64,000 nucleotides of DNA from Anthostomella pinea. Taxonomy: Eukaryota; Ascomycota; Sordariomycetes; Xylariales; Xylariaceae. Each line of letters opens with the position of its first letter. Within the stretch, counting starts at the first letter, position 1. This document shows, in pieces, positions 21,875 through 33,344 of this stretch. The stretch is from NCBI GenBank assembly GCA_963556695.1, contig CAUWAG010000012.1, positions 2,976,001-3,040,000 on the forward strand, written 5' to 3'. Under the pieces are notes generated by a model. That model was not told where the DNA came from. It ran no database searches and worked only from the letters and a program-made list of their open reading frames with translations. The position numbers were made by a program, and so were the translations under genes.

Positions 21875-22333
21875 ATGAGTCCTGATCCTACAGAATACCG
21901 GACAGATCCAGACAGACCATCGGGTTCAGAGTACACTGCCATAATGTACGGGGCCAGTCGGCAAACTCATTCCGCCCTACTCGATGAACTGGACCCTGCG
22001 GCTCCGGGTATCTCTGCGAGACTTGGTTCGATTCTGGACAAGGAGATTCAGTCTCGAATTGATTTTCTCGAGGACTGCAAGCGCGCTGATCCACAAGAGA
22101 CCAGACACGCAGCGAAGGGATCGGTTTGTCGTTTGAACCCAGCATAGGATGCGAACCGATTCGAGGTACCCGATGCTCTCGCAAAGTCACTCTTTTCCGC
22201 ACAGCACAAGATGTCCACGGCTGATAGCCCAGAGGTCATCCCGATGTCCGTCTCTTTATCTGGGGAAGGTGCTCCCATGCCGTCCAAGTCAGTGCCTCCA
22301 GCGACTATCCAAGGAAAGTCAAGTTCTTCCTAG
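21875..22333 (+). pseudogene. Unidentified gene remnant with an in-frame TAG
   Basis: A frame starting MSPDPTEYRTDPDRPSGSEY runs through HSALLDELDPAAPGISARLG and IQSRIDFLEDCKRADPQET to a TAG at 22,145, then continues unbroken in the same frame (DANRFEVPDALAKSLFSAQH, EVIPMSVSLSGEGAPMP) to a stop at 22,331. CAG would restore it. Composition is protein-like on both sides of the stop, but I recognise no family. It may be a single disrupted exon of a larger gene; no neighbouring exons were found. Confidence 0.35.
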
Positions 22334-23052
22334 AGCCCGTACTGCGTCCACCTCGAGCTGGCCTCGAGCGGCTTTATCGGGCGCCACTTCCACTTCATCA
22401 CGTCTAGCTTCATCATCGTGGTCATGAGTATCTTGCTCGCTGGAACATGGTGTGGTGCGGATGGGCCAGCTAGGGGCCGAAAACCTTGAACGATGGTGCT
22501 GAGTAGTTCAACCGTCGAATGTGACTCAATCGCGGCCTACTTGCGCCATCACAGTCACCGGGCATGGTACCCGAAACTATCGTTGATGGGTCTACGAGAG
22601 AAACATATGTTGGGTCCATAAGGTATACATTCCTCCTGCCGGGGTAGTGAGACACATCAATTTACACGAATGAACTGAAGTTTGAACCTTCGCCCAATTC
22701 TCCCTCGGACTCTCAACGGTAATGTCTCCATGTGATTATACAAGTTTTTGATAATTTGCTGAACAGTGGTACAAACCTTTGTTGCCAGTTCCGTGGCGGA
22801 TCTAGGTCACATTTGGTGCATGCGGACAGACCTTTCTCATTGTTCCACATTCGCGACCCATGTGCCGGAAACGGCTTACAATTCCACGTACTAACCTAGT
22901 TCAAAGCTCATGGCCCTCGATAGACATTAATGATTTCCCCGTTCAGTTCCAGTATTTGCCGCAACAAGTATTGCTATCTGGAGGAACAGCTTGTATACGT
23001 ATATCGTCACTTCTTACATCTCACAAGAGATCCACGGGCCACATTAAACACA
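22334..23052. other. Intergenic stretch, no gene recognised
   Basis: A frame of about 48 codons after the preceding stop (for example FHFITSSFIIVVMSILLAG) could encode a hydrophobic segment but has no start. The rest is anonymous promoter-side sequence of the kinase-like gene. Confidence 0.4.
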
Positions 23053-25260
23053 ATGGCGACAAATCCGTTGTACACATCGTCGCGGAGACCAAGGACTTTC
23101 GATGAAAACTACACGGAAGTCCGCCAAGCAAATACAATCGCTTTTCAGAAGTACCGGCAGACTGGAGCAGAGTTCGAGCGATATCCACCGTCGAAGGAGT
23201 GGGAGAACCTCGCACTGCCGGTCCCAAACCATAAAGCCACTGCAATCGAGCCTGACAGGCAGAAAAAATGGGTTCGAAAGTACTGGCGGCGCGATCTGAC
23301 GAAGCCAGACTTGGATAAAACTCAATACAAGATACCAGCACCCTGTCGCGACGCCTGGAGATGGCGCACGCAGGTGAAAGCGTGGCTTTCCGGTGCATCT
23401 CTACCCGACGTCAAATACGTTCGCACTCTGGACTTTACGTCTGAGGGACATCTTGAAGTACTGGCACGTCACACTGACCCGATCACTGGCGCCAAGAAGG
23501 ATTTCGTGGTCAGATCTTTCATGAACGAGAACACGAACAATTGGGAGATGTGGCCAATTCGTGTGGAAGAACGAAACCTGAAGGTGTGTCCAAGTATCAT
23601 ATCTTCCGTCGAGCTTATATACTCACCACGATGTAGAAACTGGACCGCGCCGCACACATAGTCCAGATACTCGATCGCAAAGACGTGGGACTCCCTGCCC
23701 AGACTGGTCGTCCCGACCATGAAGGACGTGACTTGTACGATACTACCGATTCCAGCGAAGACGAGACCAAGGAGGCCCGAGTTGGCCGACCCAAGAAACG
23801 GACACGAAGATCGTACATGAAGGCAGAGATCGATGAGCACAACGCAGCCAAGAATAAGCGGCAGGCAGAACTTAGGGCTGCTTGGGCCGCATATCGTATG
23901 TATAGAAGCATCTCATCACAGGACCCTGAGGATTGGTTACGAGAACAGGCCTTGTTGTTCCCTTTCCCTCTCCATCTACAAATTTGCCATACGGGTCTAA
24001 AGACGGGATGTTAACGTACATGCAGGGAAGGCCAACGGTAACTCTCGCGACTTTCTGCCCTTGGAATATCTCCCAAACGGAAGACTTGATGAGTTGATCA
24101 TCAAGATCCAGCAGCAACAGAAGCCTGCTCCGAACCGAGTTCCTTGGTCCTTCTGGCTTTGCTTGGTCCGCGCCTGTACCGCTATGACGTATCCCCCGAG
24201 GCTTTTCAATGAAGACCGTGAAAAGCCCGTGGCTGATGGGGCATCGCGAGCCTTGGTTGAAGACGTGCCATCGAGGACGCAACGATGGAGAGCAAAGAAT
24301 ATGGCCCACTTTGCGCTCACCCTGAAAGTGGTGTGTGCTGTTCTCGTGCCGAATACTTAATCAGGCTTGAGAAGCTGATTCGTGTGTGACAGTGAACATC
24401 GCGAGCCTTGATCCCAGCAGTGAGGAGCACTAGTTAATCCCCAAATTGAAGGTCCGTTCAATGGCTAAACCACCGCCTCTTCAATCTCTAATGATGCTCA
24501 GCTCGCGAGATTCCACCAAGCTGCGAATATCAAGTCCGAGAAAATGGAGTAGGTATCCCCTATTTTGGCGTAAGCGTGAGGCACTCGAGATGCTGACGAA
24601 CCTCACAGTGGCTATTATGGACACAAACGCGATCTAGGATACCATGCCTATTTTGCGCCGGAGCAGTTCTGTAATGAGTGGGACAAATTCGGTCACGATG
24701 CCACCTCAGATGAAATTGCTCGGAGTATCAACGCCCGTGGCATAGCCGGAAACTAGTAAGTGGACATAGCAACCTCCCTTTTCTGATAGCAAGCTTCCAT
24801 AATTATCGGTATCGTCACGAAGCAGCCATAACTGATACTTAATGCAAAGTGGCACACACACCAACGTATGGGGAATAGCCAACGTAAGCTGAGCCCTGAA
24901 CCACAACTTCCCGACTCGGGACCCAGCTAACCTCGAACCCTCCACAAAGATCATGTTCACTCTCATCACCACCACATATCCGCCGATGCCGCCGCAACCC
25001 GCGCAGCAGAACCCTAAAATCAAGTACGCATATGGCGGTTTGCTCGAGAGCCACCTCAGCTATGGCAGCATGCTCTTGGACGACGAGTGGAATCACGTTG
25101 ACCGCGCTCTTCGCGAGACTATCGTCAAGTGCATGTGCCACAACCCAACCAACCGGCCGACGCTCGAACAGCTCTTGGAAGAGGCTGAGGACGCCCAGGC
25201 GACGGGAATCTTGATGGAGGCCGACCAAGTCGTGCGTGACTGGGTCACTGCTATGGGGGT
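23053..25260 (+). pseudogene. Fungal protein kinase-like gene, degraded
   Basis: Exons 1-3 are well supported: 23053-23583, 23637-23895 and 24026-~24330, with GTGTGT and GTATGT donors. They encode a ~260-residue N-terminal region (MATNPLYTSSRRPRTFDENY...) and then kinase sequence LPLEYLPNGRLDELIIKIQQ with the helix WSFWLCLVRACTAM. Beyond this the catalytic loop is damaged: NIASLDPSSEEH is followed by TAG at 24,431 and LIPKLKV, and the DFG segment is not intact. The activation segment returns as GYHAYFAPEQF, and the C-lobe as TNVWGIAN (intron) MFTLITTTYPPMPPQPAQQ and CHNPTNRPTLEQLLEEAED. The gene ends at a GTAAGT donor, and ~85 bp later MITE copy G begins, so its 3' exon is lost or displaced. 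A stop, lost DFG and an insertion make activity unlikely. Confidence 0.6.
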
Positions 25261-25344
25261 AAGTTCAAGTCGTTCATATACACCCCCAGTCTCCGTGCGT
25301 ACCATGTTGGGAGAGATCCAGACCACACGTGGAAATTTGAAAGT

Positions 25345-25486
25345 ACTGGAATGAGCAGACAGGAATGAGCAGCTCCGGTTTGATACACCGATTCCAATGC
25401 CTATTCCATTTTGCTTATTCGGATTCGTTGAATATACCGTTGGTGCTGGACGGGTGGTGTACGGGGACTTGTGAGGGTTCGCTGTA
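25345..25486. mobile_element. MITE-like inverted-repeat element, copy G (diverged)
   Basis: TGGAATGAGCAGACAGGAAT and later TATTCCATTTTGCTTATTC form the inverted core. The right end GGTGGTGTACGGGGACTTG then TGAGGGTTCGCTGTA matches the TACACTGAACC terminus of copies A and F in reverse. It is the most diverged copy and lies at the 3' end of the kinase pseudogene. Confidence 0.55.
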
Positions 25487-25521
25487 GCTCCTCCGAAGAT
25501 CCAACAGGCCCCTTCTAGGGG

Positions 25522-26697
25522 TTGAGCATGAAGTGCAGCCGCTGCGTGAAAGACGCGTTCCAACTCTCAACGTGGTTCCGGCGATGGTATTGCGGAGTGG
25601 CTGACATGTGGCATGAACAGCTTGACACCGATGATCACATCGACACCAACGACGACCATGCATTTAACGAGGACTATTATCTGCGCTCAGGCCCGGATGA
25701 CACGGATGCTGCGGCCCGAGCAGCTGCGCAAGACGCAACGCTTTCAGCTGCAGTCTAGACGGTAGCTCAAGCGAAGGCAGACAAGGCTACGGCTGACAAG
25801 GCGGCGGCAGAGAAGAAGGCGGCCGACAAGGCGGCGGCAGAAAAGAGGGCAGCAGATGTAGCAGCGAACCTAGCAGCGATTGAAGCACAGACCCGAGCAG
25901 AAGCTGAAGCAAAGGCGCGGCAATTGGCAGCAAAGAAGAAGGCGGCGGCTGAAGCTCAAGCGGAAGCGGAGAGACTGGCGGTATGTAAATTTTCGAGTCT
26001 CTCATTGCCCCATATGGCCAAGTCCTGGGCGCGGTGTCAGGGGTGCTTTGCTCCCGAGACATGCATCTTGGCTTCTTGCTTCTCGTCAAGTATCTCAAAG
26101 GAATAATTGCTGATTCTAATTTGCTAATAGGCGGTACCGGCTCTGACACCAGCCCAGACGCAAGCCCAGACGGATGCTCGAGCAAACGCCGACAGATTAG
26201 CAGCGGAGGCACGAACAGCGGATGAGGCAGCGACAGCGGCCGCGTCTCTGGCAACGACGGCGCTCGCCAACGCGTCGCCCCTGGTACAAGCATTGAGAGC
26301 AAAAGTTGTCCAAGCAACCAAGGAGGCCGAAAATGCAGCAGATGCTAAGAAAGCAGCGGATGTCGCTTACAAGAAAGCCGTAGCGGCACTTCATGCGGGC
26401 TCGAACTCAAACGGAGACAAAAGCGTTTCAGCAAAGCCGGTCGACACCATTGGGGAAGAGGATCGCCTTCGAAAGGCCATGTTCATGGCGAAGAGAGCAG
26501 CCCAATCAGCAGCTGACAAGCTCGTTGTGGCCCACGCAGCCGCCCGTGAAGCAGCCGGCGAACCGCCCGCCTTTGTTTTCGGTGAGTAATCTAACCTGCA
26601 CGAGTCTCTAGATGTGCTGGACTGGAAATGCTGATGGAGCGCAGCCGAACAAGAGCTTGCCGATACGGACCTGCTGGCGGTTATGTGTGCGTTTTGA
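25522..26697 (+). pseudogene. Ala/Lys-rich coiled-coil protein with an in-frame TAG
   Basis: The first part (MKCSRCVKDAFQLSTWFRRW, then an acidic EQLDTDDHIDTNDDHAFNED) leads into Ala-rich heptads. A TAG at 25,756 interrupts QDATLSAAV*TVAQAKADKA; the repeats ADKAAAEKKAADKAAAEKR continue in frame. An intron at 25,981-26,130 (GTATGT to CTAATAG) joins EAERLA to AVPALTPAQTQAQTDA. A second probable intron at 26,583-26,644 (GTGAGT, TGCTGAT branch, GCGCAG) leads to AEQELADTDLLAVMCAF and a stop at 26,697. The sequence predicts long helices, with no catalytic domain. It may once have been the 3' part of the kinase gene just upstream, separated by MITE copy G. That is inference from position and strand only. 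Confidence 0.45.
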
Positions 26698-28857
26698 TCA
26701 ATGTGTTCGAAGCTGGTCTCATACTTGCCGTGGGGATTTTCTGCAAGGCAGCGACAGCTCGTCTCTCAACGGCTGGTGTGATGAATAGATTAATCTCTCA
26801 AGCGAGCAGAATATGGGTCGTCCCGTGTCAGTCCCAGGCGATTACAGGCTTCGATCCATCAAGTTCTCAGACACAGTTAAGGGGGCTGACCCCAATATTG
26901 CTATGGACGGATGAGTTCGTGCACCAACTCGCTCCGGGCGGATGAATCGACCACTGGGCTAAGTTAGTAGTCTCTGCGCGTGTGTCGCTTGTCGACGTTC
27001 TCGTCCTCGGACCAACCGACCTGGGAGCAAAGGAGGATGTGCTCATCGATCTGGAGCTTGGAGTACCGTTCGTCCAAAGCGTTTGTCGCAGATGAGTCAG
27101 TTGATGGAGGCTCAAGCATCGATGTATGGCAATCGTCAGTCGAAGAGGTGGAGGCGTGTAATTCACATGAAAGCACCGAAAAGCGAAAGCCAGATGTTCC
27201 GGTGTCAATTGATGAGATGACATGACGTTACTGAGCTGAGGTACTGAGCTGAGGGGGCACTGGTAATGCTTCCATCGAAAGATATACGCCGATCGTCGCG
27301 AGAAGATCGGCGTCGTGTCGCACCAGGCTGATGAATGGTGCGAGCAGACGCGCGGGATGAGAAAACGTGGGTATCGGTATTAGTGGTGGGGGGTGGGTAA
27401 GCAATTCTGATGATGTGGCAGCTCTCGATTCCTGATGGTGTAATAGGTGACATTCTTGTTCACGATAAGCTAGGCATGTCGATTGATCATATGTACGGTC
27501 ATCGTCACCGATGTGTACTGTCATGTATGTTGTGTTGGCTGACTGATGATTGCCGTCATTGTCAGCCATTCAGGCAGTCGGGGAAGCAAGCCCCTCGCCA
27601 TGTGGGCTACGGACCACGGACTTTCAGTCCCTGAATTCGGGGTCCGATGTCAATTCAATCGTCAAATGTTTTCTATCCGTCGCGAGGAGGATCAAGAAGG
27701 GTCTCATCTCGAAGGGAATATGGAGCTGATGGGATCATTACACAACCTGTTGGATTCATGATTCCTGTTTCTGCATGGGACTCCACTGCTAGGAGTCGCA
27801 GGGCCTTTTCGAGCTTCCAAAAGCATTCCAAACAGAGAATACTCTGGAATATTGGTCGAACTCGTTTCCGGTGACCATGTGGCTACGTTGATGAACGTCA
27901 ATATGGGGCAGGTAGTGTTGTCGAGGTTAGATCTGGGGGAAGCTATCAATAGAAACAGCGGCTTGCAGCTGGCCCGTGCGACCGCCTAGCAGTGTCAGCT
28001 AGAGTAGAAGCTCCACTGTAGAGCGCCAGGCACCAGGGCAGGGGTGCAGGGGTGCAGGGGCCAAAACGCTCGCATTGTTTCCACAGATTCGAACTGACAG
28101 GTGTCACGACTCACGACTTACTGACGACAGATCTGACATATTGAGGCCCATCAGCACCCTCATGTTGCCCTGTCATGTCATGCACCGAGGTCTGCGATCA
28201 GCAGCGGACATGATACCGATTATCTCCGGATACCAAGCAAGACACGCCCTGTCTGCTTCAGGATCGATCGACCACTCGCAAGATGCGGCGCAGATTCTGA
28301 TTAGCCCTCGCCCTCGCCCTCGCTCTCTATACGTGCGGCCCTGAGGCTCACTGCCCATCACACTGCCCTATGACGATAGGTCCATGGTTGGATCTGACGA
28401 AGCCGCTTCGTCTGTGGCGCCATTACGATATGCAATTATAGCACGGGTCAGGCCGAACTGTCAGGTTGTCAGCTGATAAGAGCCTCACCAGGCAGCCAGG
28501 TAGGTCAGTATGCATGGAAGCTCAAGCCAGGAGGGTCTGTAAGTGCCGATCACCTGGAGGCCTATCTACAGTTGTGCTGGGTCAGGACCCTACTGGGCTT
28601 AAGCAGCTTCCACCTGGGAATCCTACGTTTTACCACATACGTCAGGAGCTTGACGAGCGAGTGTGATGTAAAACTCCATGGTATCACCATCTCGGTGAGG
28701 GTTGTCGGTTATATAACACCCTGGCCAGTCTCCGAGATAACCATTCCCTCTCCAGATCATAACAATATTAACCATATCAAGCGAACCTTCTGCTAGACCT
28801 TTCCTTTCTTTCCAATTCGAACTCCCATTTCCTATATACCACATACACACATCCAAT
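26698..28857. other. Long gap, no gene recognised
   Basis: A plus-strand frame at 26,980-27,225 (ADESVDGGSSIDVWQSSVEE...) is slightly protein-like but unsupported. Around 28,040 there is GGGGTGCAGGGGTGCAGGGG and at 28,307 a short (GCCCTC)n run. The last ~150 bp form the promoter of the secreted-protein gene that follows. Confidence 0.45.
28709..28717 (+). promoter_or_regulatory. Probable TATA box of the secreted His/Gly-rich protein gene
   Basis: TTATATAAC lies about 145 bp before the ATG at 28,858, followed by a CT-rich leader (TTCCTTTCTTTCC). Position and sequence fit a fungal core promoter. Confidence 0.45.
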
Positions 28858-29568
28858 ATGAAGACGTCAGTAGCATCTGCTCTGGTCAGCGCTTTCTTAA
28901 CGACTGGCGCTATTGCCAAGATCCCCTCCGCAATCAACGACGGTGAGTATTCTCCCCATCGAACCCCTTTCACAGGAGCTGACAATGATAGATGGGCCCT
29001 ATGGCATTCCCGCAGCCAGTTCTCTGAGTGCGCCTCCCATCATGCCAGAACACTCACACCACCCGGGAGGAGGCCCTGGAGGTCCCGGTCCTCACGGCGG
29101 CGAAGATGGCCATGGACATCCGGAACACGGCGGACAGTGGGGTCACGGCCCATGGGCTTCCTCGAGCCTCCCGCCATCCGCCGTGCCCTCCGCAGCCCCG
29201 ACAGGACCGCCGGGGCCGCACCACTTCCCGCTGTCGATCCTGCCTCGCCGCCACGGGGGCCCGGCAACTTTCATCACCGTCACGAGCAGCAGCGCCGCCG
29301 CCAGCGCATCCGCCGCCCCGTCCCATCACCCCAACCCACGCCAGCCGTGCCAGAACGACGACGACTGCCGGTGCGCAACGGACATGGTGAGGCGAGAGCC
29401 GAAATGTGTCAAAAATGAGCAGGGCGTGAAGTAAGTCACAGCAACACGGCTAACCTAGCTCAGTTCAGTTGGGACATTCGCACTAACCTTACTCTCTGCT
29501 CTAGGTCTTGCGCTTGCGTTTTCCATGACCACTTGCCTGTGGTTCATCCGGTGGTTGATGAGGTCTGA
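28858..29568 (+). CDS. Secreted His/Gly/Pro-rich protein with a C-terminal six-cysteine motif
   Basis: Three exons (28858-28942, 28992-29430, 29505-29568; GTGAGT and GTAAGT donors, GATAG and CTCTAG acceptors) give 195 aa. MKTSVASALVSAFLTTGAIA is a signal peptide. The mature protein opens with a low-complexity stretch of about 40 residues (HSHHPGGGPGGPGPHGGEDG and more), able in principle to bind metal through His. A Ser/Ala/Pro linker follows, then a compact cysteine module: C-x5-C-x-C-x10-C-x9-C-x-C (CQNDDDCRC ... KCVKNEQG ... CAC). Six even cysteines with a C-x-C at each end suggest three disulfides. The last two cysteines come from the third exon, so an unspliced reading would lose them. 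It resembles small secreted effector-type proteins; no named family recognised. Confidence 0.75.
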
Positions 29569-30931
29569 GCGACTCGGATATTGTATATGATACTGTACCG
29601 ACATGGAATAGTGTGACGCTCAGGAGCGTCACTCGTGTTATGATCAGATACCCACTTGCTGGGGTTTTTGATGGATGGGACCGGTTCTCTTAAGTCACAT
29701 AGTTTCTCTTCTGTTTCATAGATCTGCTAGCTTGTCGCAAGGCTAAGGCAGACAAGATGTAAAAACACTGTTCTTTGAACACTCCTCAATGGACCCTGCT
29801 CGTGAAGAAGCCCGTGATGTATCCCGCGCAGGCTCTGATTTATATATTGGACTTGCCTTGAACACATTACACACTTCAGCCCAATCTGGCAGTTCATGCG
29901 CCTGCATCACCCCTACTCAGGGAAGCTGACCCAACACACTGCCGAGGTCGCCAACTCTAAGCGCCGTCAGGACATTCACCACCACCCAGCAGCCAGGAGC
30001 AAGTAAGACCGTAATATAGTGCCATATTCTTGGATCGCCCACGGTCAAGGGCAGTTTACTACGAGGGGTTTGGCATGGTCAGATAGTCACAAACCAACTT
30101 AGGCCAGTATTTATACAAAAGTGAGAATACGCACCCATGAGGTCGAAAAGTCCTGGTCGGTACTGCCTCATCCTTCCGACCAAATTGGTATGTATGCCAG
30201 CCCAGCCACTCAGCCGCCCCTGTCTAAGGTAGGTATCTCAGCTTGGATTCTTGGCAAGGGTTGAGCATCGGTCCTTCGAATCCTTGAGGCTGACAGCTTG
30301 AATCTTGACGTCACCGGACCCTGGATTGATTGCTGCCTGGTGCTAAGGAAACTGATAAGTCGCAGTGACGCAGCAGGTAGCATCTCTTCTTCGCTTCGTC
30401 GCACAATCGAGCCATACATACCGGGAGAGCAGCGCGTTGACATGTTCCTGACCCTCTTCCCGCCCGTTGATGTGAACGTTGCAGAGAACCCCACCGGCGC
30501 GTCTATGTGATGGGTGTCAACTTAGGAGTTCATATCCTGACAGATCCTGATGGCGCTGATGTCCACATGGAGCTCCAGATACTCGCCAAATGACCTTGAT
30601 AGGATCTGAAGATCAAGTTCAGCCGTCAGCCATGTAGAAGTTCCGCGCCTTGGACCTGCGATGACTCAATAAGATCCTTGATAGCCAAGAGGAGAGCCAG
30701 AAGCGGCATTGCTACCTACTGGAGCCGCGCGTAGACGTCAACGTCGCAAAACTACCGTTAGCGTGTGCGCAATGGATACATACGTGATGGATTGAATCCT
30801 GATTGAATCTTGATAAAACCCCGAACGCTTCGCATCACCTCTCTGTTCCGCCTTCACTGTCTACCCTTCCTTGGCCAAGACCATACCCTAGACATAACAT
30901 CAATGCTCGAACAGTCACATTTCACCCAGCA
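29569..30931. other. Intergenic stretch between two secreted-protein genes
   Basis: Short unsupported frames only (for example 30210-30510 on both strands). No repeat element recognised. Confidence 0.5.
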
Positions 30932-31540
30932 ATGCTGTCGATATGGACCATCATCCGCACCGCTCTCACCATCCTCATCGCGACGACGCTGCCGCGCGCC
31001 CATGCGAACGGGTGCTACCACAGCGGGCTCACATTCACCGAGCTCCAAGGCGGCTCCCCCCCATACGACAAGCAATCGACCTACGATACCCACGACGACC
31101 AGGTCAAAGAAGATGTCCTCACCGACATCAACAAGACCTGCCACCTAGCCTCGGCGGCCAACCCCATCAGCGGCGCTAAGCCCTTCAAGCTGTGCACCAC
31201 CTGGAACAAGACGATATCTGACAACCTGGGATGCTACGAGATGTGCACAAGCGATTGCAAAGCCCCTTCCTGGGGCCGGGCCGGCGATTTCGGCGCCTCC
31301 CTGTGTGGGTTGGGCTGCGACAAGAACTGCGAGAAGCCGCCCGAGGGCAACAATCACCTCGACTACGAGATCAAGCCGGGGGACAATAGTAGTGACGACG
31401 AGGGCAATTCTAAGGATCTGGATGAGCAGAAGTGCATTACGGCTTTGTATACCGAAGTTCACGGCTGCCAGTCGGGGAGCGAGCAGAAGCACGACGGCTT
31501 CTGGTTCAAGCTTGATCCCAACACTGGGGATTGTGGATGA
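30932..31540 (+). CDS. Secreted cysteine-rich protein, 202 aa (candidate effector)
   Basis: This is a single-exon gene. MLSIWTIIRTALTILIATTL followed by PRAHAN is a signal peptide, so this ATG is preferred to the in-frame one at 30,803. The mature protein holds 12 cysteines (GCYHSG, TCHLAS, LCTTW, GCYEMCTSDC, LCGLGCDKNC, KCITAL, GCQSG, GDCG), an even number consistent with six disulfides. The opening GCYHSGLTF and the closing HGCQSGSEQKHDGFWFKLD-P-N-x-G-x-C resemble a common family of small secreted ascomycete proteins of unknown function. A middle insert rich in Asp, Ser and Gly (GDNSSDDEGNSKDLDEQ) is probably a loop. It lies directly beside the AT-rich repeat compartment, a usual place for effector genes. 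A role in host interaction is inference. Confidence 0.75.
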   Translation: MLSIWTIIRTALTILIATTLPRAHANGCYHSGLTFTELQGGSPPYDKQSTYDTHDDQVKEDVLTDINKTCHLASAANPISGAKPFKLCTTWNKTISDNLGCYEMCTSDCKAPSWGRAGDFGASLCGLGCDKNCEKPPEGNNHLDYEIKPGDNSSDDEGNSKDLDEQKCITALYTEVHGCQSGSEQKHDGFWFKLDPNTGDCG

Positions 31541-33344
31541 ATAGGCGCGGTCGAACAGACTTTTGAGGTTTCTTTTTGATATCAAAATGTCGGATGGTGG
31601 TGGCTCTGGGTGTTGGCTCAAGGTGGTCCGTGCACCAGGATGGGGGGTGGTTGCCCCACCGCTCTGTCACTATGGTAGGCAGACGCGCTGCAGCTGTATT
31701 TAGGTGCGAATACGTCCATACGAGGTAGACTGAGAATAACAACGCAAGCAAGCTGCATACACCCGAAACCACTGCTCCCTGAATTCTCGCATGGTAGCAT
31801 TTCCGATATTGATCTAAGTAAGTGGTTTATAGTGACGGTAACGGTGACGGGCACTAGGCGCGTCGTGCGTGCTGGATGATGCCGTCGCTACTACAGGCAG
31901 CTGTCTGGCTGTATGGGAGGTCTTCTTGGTACGCCTTACGGTGTGAGAGTGACGGTGACCTGGAGGGGATATCTTATAGTAGTATATACGACGACGAGGT
32001 CTTACTGGCGTTAAGGGATGCGTCTAACGCGTAAGACGTCCCTTAATCAACTATTTGACTTGATAAAGGCGACGACGTTGACGGCTTGCTGTTTGAATGA
32101 GGTGCGGATATGTTATGGAGCTTATAAGGTGCTGTAGATTGCGTTATCCACTCGAAGGCGCGACGGCGTTACGTTTGATGAAATATACGATGAGAAGAAG
32201 ATGATGACGATGGTTTTGGAGAACGTAACGCGTGATGAGGGCGCGTGGTAGGATGCTGTCAGATTTGAGCCAATCGTGAGGTTGAAGTGTGTGTGTCTGT
32301 ATTCTGTCTCTCTAGAGTGTCCTCGTGCGACCGTGGCAGTTTTGTGCCAGAGGGGGCTGGATCGGGACGGAACAACTAGGCTCCGGTGTCTACCTATCAA
32401 GGTGCCCTCTGGGCTCACCTTTAATCCAACAGATGCAAGACGACGAAATGTTGAGAGCGGAGCGCTGGTAGCGGGCTTGGTCGTGATATTGGCGTGCTTG
32501 GAAGTGGTAGATAGTAGATATTTAGGTTGACTTGGTCTTTTTATCTGGCTGATATATAACCTGGAAGTAGCTATATTTGTAACGACCTGGAAGTAACGGT
32601 TATAGTATTAGTTGATATCGCGAAGCGTGCAGAGCGTGAGGTTCGATAATTATAAACGACGATATTACGGGAGAGGTTGATATGGGGCACAGCGCTGCAA
32701 AGGAGGTTCGTTCGCACGTAGTTAGCGTGCTAGCGACGAACGAGGGCTTAGCTTTGGTATTTACGCGTGTATGAAGAAGACGTTGCGAGCTTAGATGACG
32801 TGTTGGATGATTTACGTAGTGTTGGCTACTTAACTATATATATAGGCCTTTACGGTACGGTACTTCTAAAGAGTGCAGGTAGAGCGAGCGATGGGTAGGC
32901 TTTTATAGCGAGAGGATTGGGTATTATTAGGATTATTAATACACAAACGGCAGTTTTTTTACGATGAAAAGGACGTAAGAAAGCCTTTTTGAAGAGCATA
33001 TATGGAAGCTTTTAAACAACGAGGTATTAATACGAAAGTTTATTAAGTTATAAGTGGCATATATTTACTTCAAAGATAAAAGTGCTGTGGAGGGGATGAT
33101 AATTACGGTAAAGCTTTAAATTTAAACGGATAATAAAGCAAAATACGATATATACGTCGTTAAAATATAAATAAGATACAAATATAAAAGTATCAAGTTT
33201 TTAAAGTAATTTAAAAATAGTTTAAAAAGTGTATATGCAGCGTTCAAAGAAAATACTTTAATTTAATTTAAAAAAACGGTAGCGAATTACATTAATAAAG
33301 GATTTTACTAGGCCTTTAATATACCGCTTACTTGGTGAAATAAT
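31541..33344. other. AT-rich, RIP-like sequence without genes
   Basis: Composition changes gradually from GC-balanced at 31.6 kb to strongly AT-rich by 33 kb. TpA steps are abundant and open frames are short. No protein homology survives that I can see. This is the expected appearance of old transposon DNA after repeated C-to-T mutation. Confidence 0.6.
32011..32046. repeat. 36-bp near-perfect palindrome
   Basis: TTAAGGGATGCGTCT and AGACGTCCCTTAA face each other around TAACGCGTA, leaving only a few mismatches. It lies in RIP-like DNA and could be the ends of a tiny inverted repeat or a hairpin. Confidence 0.6.

Noticed and set aside
28913..29434. Continuous 173-codon ORF as the whole secreted-protein gene
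   Set aside because: It reads through the first intron, lacks the signal peptide and drops the last two cysteines. The three-exon model explains all parts.
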